A stretch of 64,000 nucleotides of DNA. It comes from an uncultured Alphaproteobacteria bacterium. Its GTDB lineage: Bacteria > Pseudomonadota > Alphaproteobacteria > RF32 > CAG-239. Positions 48,863 through 56,609 of this stretch are shown piece by piece. The notes beneath the pieces were generated by a model. The model searched no databases. It saw only the letters and a list, made by a program, of their open reading frames with translations, and was not told where the DNA came from. Position 1 is the stretch's first letter. Every line of letters starts with the position of its first letter. Made by a program: the position numbers and the translations under genes. The stretch covers positions 186,001 through 250,000 of the forward strand of contig CALXYB010000001.1 in assembly GCA_944392835.1 (NCBI GenBank). The letters run 5' to 3'.

Positions 48863-49624
48863 ATGTCAAAAAAATTCAATAACAACACAGCTCCGAAATC
48901 CTCTCTGATTTTATATGGCCGCCACGCCGTAACCGCAGCAATAAACAATCCTGAGCGCAAAATAATCAAATTGCTTTGCACCAAAGAAAACGCCGAGGAA
49001 GCAAAAACCCTTTGCGCCCAAAGGAATCTACCAACCAATATTTTAAACATTGTTGAGCGTAAAGAGATTGACCGTCTCTTACCGCAAGATGCCGTACATC
49101 AAGGATTCGCGCTTTATTGCTCCGAGCTTCCGGAATATGACTTGGAAGATATCTGCATTTTGGCTGAGCAAAAAGAAGACTGCCATATTTTGATTTTAGA
49201 TCAGGTAACCGACCCGCAAAATATCGGTGCCATCATCCGTTCTTGCGTTGCTTTTGACACTCTGGCCCTGATTATGCAAGACAAAAATTCTCCAACCGAA
49301 AACGGTGCAATGGTTAAAGCCTCTGCCGGCACGATAGAACATCTGCCCATCTGCCGCGTAACCAACCTCACACGCGCCATCAACCGCCTAAAAGATGCAG
49401 GTTTTTGGACTGTCGGCATGGACGGCTACGCCCAAACCACCATAGATAAAATGAACAAAAAAGGCAAAATTGCCATTATTATGGGTTCTGAGGGCAAAGG
49501 GATGCGCCGTCTGGTTGAAGAAAGTTGCGACACCACGGTTCGTCTACCCATCTCCGAAAAAGTTGAAAGTTTAAATGTCTCAACGGCAGCGGCCATTGCT
49601 TTATACGAAGTCAATAAAAAATAG
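48863..49624 (+). CDS. rlmB: 23S rRNA 2'-O-ribose methyltransferase of the SpoU family (RlmB-like)
   Basis: 253 residues from the ATG at 48863 (AAGGGA upstream). N-terminal substrate-binding domain LILYGRHAVTAAINNPERKI. The trefoil-knot SpoU domain has DQVTDPQNIGAIIRSCVAFD, KASAGTIEHLPI, MGSEGKGMRRLVEESCD and SEKVESLNVSTAAAIALYEV. RlmB methylates G2251 in the P-loop of 23S rRNA; close paralogues act on other positions, so the exact target is inferred. Confidence 0.88.
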   Translation: MSKKFNNNTAPKSSLILYGRHAVTAAINNPERKIIKLLCTKENAEEAKTLCAQRNLPTNILNIVERKEIDRLLPQDAVHQGFALYCSELPEYDLEDICILAEQKEDCHILILDQVTDPQNIGAIIRSCVAFDTLALIMQDKNSPTENGAMVKASAGTIEHLPICRVTNLTRAINRLKDAGFWTVGMDGYAQTTIDKMNKKGKIAIIMGSEGKGMRRLVEESCDTTVRLPISEKVESLNVSTAAAIALYEVNKK

Positions 49625-49685
49625 TTAGGATTCATTAACTTTCTTCTTTTATATTAAAGGGATAAATGATGAAAGGAGAAATATC

Positions 49686-50126
49686 ATGATAAAAAAACTT
49701 ATTACCACAGGCTTTGTCCTCATCGTTGCTTTTCTTGTCGCGTGCAAGTTTAACTTTACTCAAAAAGAAAATATTCCGACAACTTCCGCTCCTTCTTTCG
49801 CCAATGATGTTATCTCTGCCTTAAATAAACAAAAAGCAAAATCTGTTGTCATTTTGGCGCTTAATAATCCGGCAGATGTTCGCAACGCCGACAGAACAAT
49901 CGCCGCACTGGAAGAAACAAATATAAAACTCCTTACCTATGAGATTTATGACAAAAAAACCAGCGCCGAACGCTTATTGGAAGTAGCAAAAGCCAAGGGA
50001 ATCCCTGAAGTCTTTTGCGTCAATGGCAAGCTCATTTCTCCCACAGAATTTGATAACTTTATCACACAAGAGCTTTCCGGCAAAAAGATTAATAAAACCA
50101 AAGCAAAACCTGTCTCCCAAAAATAA
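49686..50126 (+). CDS. Lipoprotein of unknown function
   Basis: 146 residues. Lipoprotein signal with lipobox FLVAC (Cys about 20). The mature part resembles a thioredoxin-like fold by eye (KSVVILALNNPADVRNADRTIAAL, ERLLEVAKAKGIPEVFCVNGKLISP) but lacks a CXXC. Good GAAAGGAG ribosome binding site. The ABC-transporter genes start 12 nt after its stop, so it may be part of that operon. Confidence 0.65.
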   Translation: MIKKLITTGFVLIVAFLVACKFNFTQKENIPTTSAPSFANDVISALNKQKAKSVVILALNNPADVRNADRTIAALEETNIKLLTYEIYDKKTSAERLLEVAKAKGIPEVFCVNGKLISPTEFDNFITQELSGKKINKTKAKPVSQK

Positions 50127-50137
50127 GGAGTTTTACT

Positions 50138-50863
50138 TTGACACCTACCATTAAAACTCTCAATTTGACCAAAACCTATGGTCAAATCAGAGCCGTTAAC
50201 AACATCAGTTTTTCGGCCACCAAAGGTGAGATAATTGCTTTGCTTGGCCCAAACGGAGCCGGAAAATCCACCCTGATGAATATGATAACCGGATATCTTG
50301 CACCATCTTCAGGAGACATTTTTGTACAAGGACAAAATATTCAAGACCACGCCATGGAAGCCAAAAGAGCCATTGGTTTTTTACCGGAAGGTGCACCGCT
50401 ATATCCCGATATGAGTGTCAAAAGTTTTTTATACTATATGGCTGAGCTTCGCGGCTTAAATAAATCTGCCGTTGACAAAGCCGCCGAAACCGCAAACATC
50501 ACCCATGTTTTAAAGCAAAAAATTGAAACCCTTTCCAAGGGCTACCTGCGGCGTGTCGGATTCGCTCAGAGCATTTTAAGCAACCCGCCGATTCTTTTGC
50601 TGGATGAGCCGACAGATGGCTTAGACCCCAACCAAAAAGAACATATTCGCAACCTCATCAGTCAAATGGGCAAAGAAAAAACCATTCTTATTTCCACCCA
50701 CCTTTTGGAAGAAGCCGAAACCGTCTGCAACCGCATCATTATGCTAAACAAAGGCCGCATTATGGCTGACGGAAGCTGTGCAGAAATCATCAAACAAAAC
50801 AAATGCAAATCTTTGGCCGAGGCTTTTCGTAAACTTACCACCTCCGAGGAAGAAAACGAATGA
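50138..50863 (+). CDS. ABC transporter ATP-binding protein (GldA/NatA type)
   Basis: 241 residues. Walker A LLGPNGAGKST, Q-loop region GFLPEGAPLYPDMSV, signature LSKGYLRRVG (a changed LSGGQ), Walker B ILLLDEPTDGLDP and H-loop STH. The DPNQK and the PEGAPLY segments are typical for the Gld/CcmA-like exporters. It starts with TTG at 50138 and overlaps the permease gene by four bases (ATGA), so the two make one transporter. Confidence 0.88.
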   Translation: MTPTIKTLNLTKTYGQIRAVNNISFSATKGEIIALLGPNGAGKSTLMNMITGYLAPSSGDIFVQGQNIQDHAMEAKRAIGFLPEGAPLYPDMSVKSFLYYMAELRGLNKSAVDKAAETANITHVLKQKIETLSKGYLRRVGFAQSILSNPPILLLDEPTDGLDPNQKEHIRNLISQMGKEKTILISTHLLEEAETVCNRIIMLNKGRIMADGSCAEIIKQNKCKSLAEAFRKLTTSEEENE

Positions 50864-53800
50864 AAAAACTGTTTGTCATCATTAAAAACGAACTGTTACG
50901 TTATTTTATTTCTCCGTTAGCCTATGTTTACCTGATAGCCTTTTTGCTTTTAAACGGCTCTTTTGCCATATATTTCGGCAATTTTTTTGAACGTAGTTCA
51001 GCAGATTTATCTTCAATGTTTGCCTTCCAACCTTGGCTATATTTATTATTCATTCCGGGCATTTCCATGCGCCTTTGGAGTGAGGAATTTCGCGCCAAAA
51101 CCATTGTCCAAATTATGACCATGCCGGTTCCGGCTTCAACCTTTGTTTGGGGAAAATTTTTTGCATCTTGGCTGTTTTGCGCTTTGGCCTTGATATTAAC
51201 TTTTCCCTTTTGGATAACCGTAAATATCTTGGGCGAACCGGACAATAATATCATCATTTTAAGTTATGTCGGCAGTTTCATTTTAGCGGGATGTATGCTT
51301 GCCATCTCTCAAACCATGTCAGCTTTAACCAAGAATCAGGTTATTGCGCTTGTTCTCTCGGTTGTTGCCAATCTTTTGTTTTTCTTAAGCGGTTTAGAAT
51401 ATGTTCTTTCTTTTGTCCGCTTGTTTTTGCCGCTTTCCGCGGTTGACATGATAGCCTCTTTCAGTTTTCTCACGCATTTCAACACCATCATCAACGGTCT
51501 TATAGAACTGCGAGACATCATCTTTTTTGCCTCAATCATCTTGCTGTTTAACTTCACCACCATCCTAATTGTCAGCTTCAAAACATCCGGCACGGCACAA
51601 TGGCTGAAATCAACCTCGCGCAGCTATTATATCTTTGCTTTTTTCTGCCTGATTTTAGGTTTCGGCGGCATCAATCTTTTAGCCAATAACCTAACCAGAG
51701 GCATTGCCTTAGATTGCACGGAAGAAAAGATTTTTACCCTAACCGACACCACCAAAAACACTTTGCGCTACCTCCCCCGTCCCATAACCGCAAAACTTTA
51801 CTACTCACCGATTTTAGGCGAACGAAATCCTGACTTTCGTTTAATGTTTGATAAAGTAAGGCTTCTTCTCAAACAATACGCTGCCTTATCAAACGGAAAA
51901 TTTTCTTATCGTATTTATACTCCTGAACCCTTGGATGAAACCGAAGACAAAGCCATCACGGCCGGCTTGCAGCCTTTTCCGGTTGCGGACTTAAACATCA
52001 ATGCCTTTTTCGGTTTAACCTTAACGGATTCTGTTGACAACAAGCAAAGCATACCGTTTTTTGCTCTGGAAAGACGTAATTTTGCCGAACAAGATATCAC
52101 TCAAAAGATTTTTGAGCTGACTCATCCCAAAAAAAATTTAGGCATTATCACCACCCTACCCATCTTTGACACAGTCATAAACAACAACGTCGTCAGTCAG
52201 GAATGGCAAATTATCAAACAATTAAAAGAACTTTATAACATCACAAACATCAAAGAAGCCAAAGATTTTCCCAAAAACTTAGATGTCTTGATGATAATAA
52301 ATCCGCAAAATCCTAAACAAGACCTAGTCAACAAGATTAAAAACTACTCAGCAAACGGTGGCAAAATTTTACTTATTTTGGACAATGCCGCAGAAGCTCC
52401 TCGCATCTTTTCACCTATCAACCACGAGTATGTTCCCTCCTATCTTGGAGATTTAGCTGACTTCTGGGGCATCAGATTCCGCAATGATATTGTCGTAACG
52501 GATTTAGACAATTCCATTATGGTAGATGCCACCCAAGACTACAAAAACAATCCCTCTTTCACCCGAGATGTTGTCCAATTTATCTTAACCGAAAAAAATG
52601 TTAATCCTAAAGCCCCCGTTGTTTCCAAGCTCAAAAATCTGCTGTTTTCTTCAGCCTCTGAGATTGAGCCGGCAAGTTTAGACATTAAATTTGAGCCCCT
52701 GATTATCACTTCAAAAAATGCAGCTTATATGGATGTTTCCGCTGTTTATCAAAACATCAATCCCGGAGACATTTTGCGCAACTTTCAGTCGGACAACACT
52801 CCCAAGATTATCGCAGCTAAAATTACAAGCAATAATCCTCTCAATCCTTTTGAGTTGATAGCTGTCGGCGATTCCGACTTTTTATACGATTCTTTTTGGA
52901 CCAATTCGGTCAAGCTCATAGATGGCAGCTTTGCCGTTCCGGTTATGGACAACGGCAACTTTGTGCTCAATGCTTTAGAGGACTTAAGCGGCGGCGACAA
53001 CCTTATCGGTTTGCGCGGAAAATCAGCCAAGACCAGACGCTTTGAAGATATTGAAAAAATCCGTCGCACCGCCCAGCTTGATTTTAAGGTCAAAGAAAAC
53101 GAGATTATTGAGCGCATCAATCACACCAAAGCAGAGCTACAAGAAATCTGGAGCAAAAAAAACTTTGAGCAACGCCAAATTTTCACGGCTGATGAATTGT
53201 CTTTGATTGCCGGCATTCGCAAACGCTTGGAAGATGATCGGAAAGAACTCTCACAAATCCGCAAAGCCTTAAATGCCGAAATCAATGCCATAGATACAAA
53301 AATCAAAATAATCAATATCTATGCCATCCCCCTGCTCATTCTTTGCGGACTTCTGCTTTTCAGCTTTGCTTCACGCCGCAAAGCTTTTACAAGCACTTTC
53401 CGTTTCAATGACAAACTCATGCGCTTACTAGCCGGCTCACTCTTATTACTCGGCGCAGGTATTGCTTCGGTTTATCTTACCGAAAACCGCGAGATTGAAA
53501 GCTATGAGAACCAACTCGTTTTCAAAGATTTAAAAAATAAAATCAATGACATTCAACAAATCATCATCCAAAACAACCAAACCTCACTTGATTTTTACTT
53601 AAAAGACGGAGAATGGCAGCTCAAAGGTTATGAGGATTTTCCGGTTTATCAGGAAAGAATAAGAAGCTTTTTGAGCGCACTTTTGGAGGCCGTTTATTAT
53701 GAAAAAAAATCTGACCGTGGAGAAGATTTAAACAAATTTGGTCTTGCCCCGCAAGAAGTACAAAACTCCAAAAATATCCGTATTGAACTAAAATCTGCAG

Positions 53801-54312
53801 ACGGCAAAAATTTAACCGCATTCAATGTCGGTAAATATGACCAAGACATCGGACGCGGAGCCAAAGCCGCCTATATCAAGTTTGATAACAAATTTCAGGT
53901 TTGGCTGATAGCCGCTGACTTCATAGATTTGGAGCCCACCTGGCAAAACTGGACCTATAGCACACTCTGGAACTTGCGTTTTGGACGTTTGGCCGCAGTC
54001 AACAAAGACACCAACAGCGACAAACTTGCCAATCTGGCTCGTGTTTTGCTCAACACCTATGTTCTGTCAGCACAAGCAGCTGACAACACTGCCACAGAAC
54101 TTTTAACCCTAAATCTGGATGCAGAAGACAACAATCAAATCACACTGCACTTTTACCAAAAGGACAACCAGTTTTTTGCCGCCTATGATTTCGGTGAAAA
54201 AATAAACGGAAAACATTTGCAAACTTTTGCTGACAGCGCTAAAAATAAGTTCTTTGCAATAAAAGCCGAAGACATGGAGAAAATACAAAATGCTCTCAAC
54301 TCAGGAAAATAA
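50860..54312 (+). CDS. Fused GldF permease - GldG - DUF4340 protein
   Basis: 1150 residues with three parts usually found as separate genes. Residues 1-240: an ABC-2 permease with six membrane segments (FPFWITVNILGEPDNN, GLIELRDIIFFASI), as in GldF. Residues 245-845: a GldG-type periplasmic auxiliary domain (ALERRNFAEQDITQKIFELTHPKK family pattern, ILLILDNAAEAPRIFSP), ending in a membrane segment near 820. Residues 855-1150: a further membrane segment and a DUF4340 domain (LTENREIESYENQLVFKDL). In Bacteroidetes GldAFG supports gliding; in proteobacteria its role is not established. Overlaps the next gene by 23 nt. Confidence 0.85.
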   Translation: MKKLFVIIKNELLRYFISPLAYVYLIAFLLLNGSFAIYFGNFFERSSADLSSMFAFQPWLYLLFIPGISMRLWSEEFRAKTIVQIMTMPVPASTFVWGKFFASWLFCALALILTFPFWITVNILGEPDNNIIILSYVGSFILAGCMLAISQTMSALTKNQVIALVLSVVANLLFFLSGLEYVLSFVRLFLPLSAVDMIASFSFLTHFNTIINGLIELRDIIFFASIILLFNFTTILIVSFKTSGTAQWLKSTSRSYYIFAFFCLILGFGGINLLANNLTRGIALDCTEEKIFTLTDTTKNTLRYLPRPITAKLYYSPILGERNPDFRLMFDKVRLLLKQYAALSNGKFSYRIYTPEPLDETEDKAITAGLQPFPVADLNINAFFGLTLTDSVDNKQSIPFFALERRNFAEQDITQKIFELTHPKKNLGIITTLPIFDTVINNNVVSQEWQIIKQLKELYNITNIKEAKDFPKNLDVLMIINPQNPKQDLVNKIKNYSANGGKILLILDNAAEAPRIFSPINHEYVPSYLGDLADFWGIRFRNDIVVTDLDNSIMVDATQDYKNNPSFTRDVVQFILTEKNVNPKAPVVSKLKNLLFSSASEIEPASLDIKFEPLIITSKNAAYMDVSAVYQNINPGDILRNFQSDNTPKIIAAKITSNNPLNPFELIAVGDSDFLYDSFWTNSVKLIDGSFAVPVMDNGNFVLNALEDLSGGDNLIGLRGKSAKTRRFEDIEKIRRTAQLDFKVKENEIIERINHTKAELQEIWSKKNFEQRQIFTADELSLIAGIRKRLEDDRKELSQIRKALNAEINAIDTKIKIINIYAIPLLILCGLLLFSFASRRKAFTSTFRFNDKLMRLLAGSLLLLGAGIASVYLTENREIESYENQLVFKDLKNKINDIQQIIIQNNQTSLDFYLKDGEWQLKGYEDFPVYQERIRSFLSALLEAVYYEKKSDRGEDLNKFGLAPQEVQNSKNIRIELKSADGKNLTAFNVGKYDQDIGRGAKAAYIKFDNKFQVWLIAADFIDLEPTWQNWTYSTLWNLRFGRLAAVNKDTNSDKLANLARVLLNTYVLSAQAADNTATELLTLNLDAEDNNQITLHFYQKDNQFFAAYDFGEKINGKHLQTFADSAKNKFFAIKAEDMEKIQNALNSGK

Positions 54313-55234
54313 TCAAAGACTAAAAAAAATAGCCACCATCGCCAGCGTAAGTTTGGCCGTAAGTTTGAGCTTGCTTAAAACTTTCGGCGCTTTATATACC
54401 GGCTCTCTGGCTGTTTTGTCTTCTATGATAGACAGTCTGGCAGATATTTTTGCCTCTTCAATAACTTTTATTGCGGTCAAAATTTCATCCCAACCAGCTG
54501 ATTCCAATCACCGCTACGGCCACGGTAAGGCAGAAGCTCTATCCGCTCTGGTTCAATCTGCTTTTGTAGCGGGTTCAGGAATTTTTGTTATGTATGACGG
54601 AATCAGTCGTTTAATCAGCCCTGTTGCCGTAGAACAAACCGGAGTCGGTATTTTGATAATGCTCATCAGCTTATTTGCCACTTTTGGTCTAATTGCTTTT
54701 CAAAAATACGTAACCCGTCGCACGGCTTCTCAAGCCATCTCGGCTGATAGCGCGCATTATACCGTAGATGTCATAACCAACCTCTCCATCATCATCACCT
54801 TAATCGTAGTCAAATTATTCGGCTGGAGCTGGTTTGATACCTTAACCGCTTTTGTTGTTTCCTCTTACTTGCTCTATAACGCTTATAAATTAGCCGAAGA
54901 TGCCGTTCGCTTGCTGACAGACAGCGAACTCAGCGATGACATTAGAAACAACATCAAAAAAATTGTCTTAAGCCATGACTTCGCCCATGGCATACATGAT
55001 TTGCGCACCAGAGATTTGGGCGGAGAATATATGTTTGAGCTTCATCTTGAATTAGACGGAGACTTGCCTTTGTCCAAAGCTCATGATTATACGGATATGG
55101 TTGAGGATGCTCTGCGTGCCGCATACCCCAATGCCCAAATAATCATTCATCAAGACCCTGCCGGCTTAAAAGAAAATCGCTTGGACCACAAAATCCAATG
55201 CAACGGTCCCAATGCCACAGATTGCATACTTTAA
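54290..55234 (+). CDS. Cation-diffusion-facilitator metal transporter (FieF-like)
   Basis: 314 residues. Six membrane segments in the first 210 residues, with the metal-site motifs DSLADIFASS (segment 2), HRYGHGKAEALSA after it and DSAHYTVDVITN (segment 5), then the C-terminal cytoplasmic dimer domain with GHGIHDLRTRD-type region. HXXXD/DXXXD pattern fits iron/zinc exporters. Its start lies inside the end of the permease gene (overlap 23 nt), so it belongs to the same operon; a functional link is unclear. Confidence 0.88.
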   Translation: MLSTQENNQRLKKIATIASVSLAVSLSLLKTFGALYTGSLAVLSSMIDSLADIFASSITFIAVKISSQPADSNHRYGHGKAEALSALVQSAFVAGSGIFVMYDGISRLISPVAVEQTGVGILIMLISLFATFGLIAFQKYVTRRTASQAISADSAHYTVDVITNLSIIITLIVVKLFGWSWFDTLTAFVVSSYLLYNAYKLAEDAVRLLTDSELSDDIRNNIKKIVLSHDFAHGIHDLRTRDLGGEYMFELHLELDGDLPLSKAHDYTDMVEDALRAAYPNAQIIIHQDPAGLKENRLDHKIQCNGPNATDCIL

Positions 55235-55238
55235 AAAA

Positions 55239-55276
55239 AATAAAGCGGATTCCCTTATAAGAAAATCCGCTTTATT
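55239..55276. terminator. Bidirectional terminator
   Basis: AATAAAGCGGATT pairs perfectly with AATCCGCTTTATT around 12 bases, with A/T tails. It ends the transporter operon and the convergent gene at 55295. Confidence 0.85.
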
Positions 55277-55294
55277 TATAAATACCCGAAATAA

Positions 55295-55816
55295 CTATGC
55301 GGCAGAGGCCAAAACTTTCAAGCGTTGTTTCCGCCACATTTTACCTCTGGCTTCCAGACCTTTTCTATGCTTAAGGAATACTTCTGCCAACAACGGCAAA
55401 TTTTCATCCGGAATCTTATCAAAATTCCACAGCAAAAGACAGAAAGCACAATGCACAGTATAAGAATACTCTCGGTGCAACAGAACATTCAATAAAGCAT
55501 TTATCATTTTTGTTCTATCAGGAACAACTCCATAATAAAAATCTGCTGCTACGGCTCCGAGTTCCTCAAACAAATTATAAGAAGACCGAACCAATATTCC
55601 AAAAGTAACCTCTTCTCTTATTTTATCCCAAAAAAACGCATTTTCGGAATTTTTTTGCATCAAGAGCTTATTTGTCTCAGGATTATCATAGAGATTAAAA
55701 AAACTTTTAAGCTCGGTTTCTTTCTCAAAACCACTCATATTTCTTAGTTCTAACATCGGAAGAACCATGCCTTGCATTGTCTTCCACAGCTTAAGCTGCA
55801 ATTTTTCTCTTGTCAT
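55295..55816 (-). CDS. Hypothetical helical protein, paralogue of the next gene
   Basis: 173 residues, predicted all helical. It shares its layout with the protein encoded at 55885-56454: an N-terminal (D/K)LWK.M.G...P...L..M.G, a middle KSFFNLYDNP..N.LLM (the other has KHFLDIYKDPKQSVLLL) and a C-terminal FCLLLWNFDKIPDENLPLLAEVFLKHRKGL (other: FCLIALRFDLMREDLLPLFYKALAKHKGF). Family unknown. Confidence 0.65.
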   Translation of the reverse strand: MTREKLQLKLWKTMQGMVLPMLELRNMSGFEKETELKSFFNLYDNPETNKLLMQKNSENAFFWDKIREEVTFGILVRSSYNLFEELGAVAADFYYGVVPDRTKMINALLNVLLHREYSYTVHCAFCLLLWNFDKIPDENLPLLAEVFLKHRKGLEARGKMWRKQRLKVLASAA

Positions 55817-55884
55817 ACTTCAAAATAATTAAAATAAACAGTCGGCGACTTTTTAAAAAAAGCCGCCGTACTGCACCATCTTTT

Positions 55885-56454
55885 TTACTTACTGAATCCT
55901 TTGTGTTTTGCCAAAGCCTTATAGAACAGAGGCAAAAGATCTTCACGCATCAGGTCAAACCGAAGAGCAATCAGACAGAAACACAAAACGACATCATAGT
56001 CGTAATCAACATCGTTTTGCCTTTCCAACATTGCTTCAAAAACCTGCCGAATATCCTTCTTTTCACCGCGTCCAACATAAATAGCGTCAGACAACAAAGC
56101 CAAATACGGACGTGCTTCTCTTCTGGCTGTATTGCGAATAAAGTTTGTCAACTCGTCTTGCCAATAGCCTTTCAGCTCAACAAACTCATCTGATAACAAA
56201 AATTCCAATACTTCCGGCTCCAGCTCTCTGTCTCCATACAACTCATGCCACAAACCAGCATAACCGGCCATCGTGGGCTCATTTGTAAGCAATAGGACAC
56301 TCTGTTTTGGGTCCTTATAAATGTCTAGAAAGTGCTTATAAGCGCCTTCATCGGCATTATAACCCATGTCTTCCAAAACACCTGTTGGAATAAATCTACC
56401 GCTCATTGCCTTCCATAGGTCAACGCGGGCTTCTTGCATTCTATCCATAAGCAA
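55885..56454 (-). CDS. Hypothetical helical protein, paralogue of the neighbouring gene
   Basis: 189 residues, helical and acidic. Upstream member of a tandem pair with the gene at 55295. The 68-nt spacer contains an imperfect hairpin (55832-55865). No known motif; both lack signal peptides, so a cytoplasmic role is expected. The start could be ATG 56454 or the methionine two residues on. Confidence 0.65.
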   Translation of the reverse strand: MLMDRMQEARVDLWKAMSGRFIPTGVLEDMGYNADEGAYKHFLDIYKDPKQSVLLLTNEPTMAGYAGLWHELYGDRELEPEVLEFLLSDEFVELKGYWQDELTNFIRNTARREARPYLALLSDAIYVGRGEKKDIRQVFEAMLERQNDVDYDYDVVLCFCLIALRFDLMREDLLPLFYKALAKHKGFSK

Positions 56455-56552
56455 AAATTTTTTTGGTTAAACAATACAATATATCTAAAAAAATATCAAA
56501 CGAGACCCTACCATAGAACTTTTGTCCAAAAATGTCAACTTCTGTTCTGTAC

Positions 56553-56595
56553 AAAAAAAATCCCCTGAACATCAAATCAATTCAGAGGATTTTTA
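56553..56595 (-). terminator. Terminator after hppA
   Basis: AAAATCCCCTGAA (56557-56569) pairs with TTCAGAGGATTTT (56581-56593), one mismatch, followed on the - strand by a T-run. Confidence 0.8.
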
Positions 56596-56609
56596 AGATT
56601 AACTAACGC

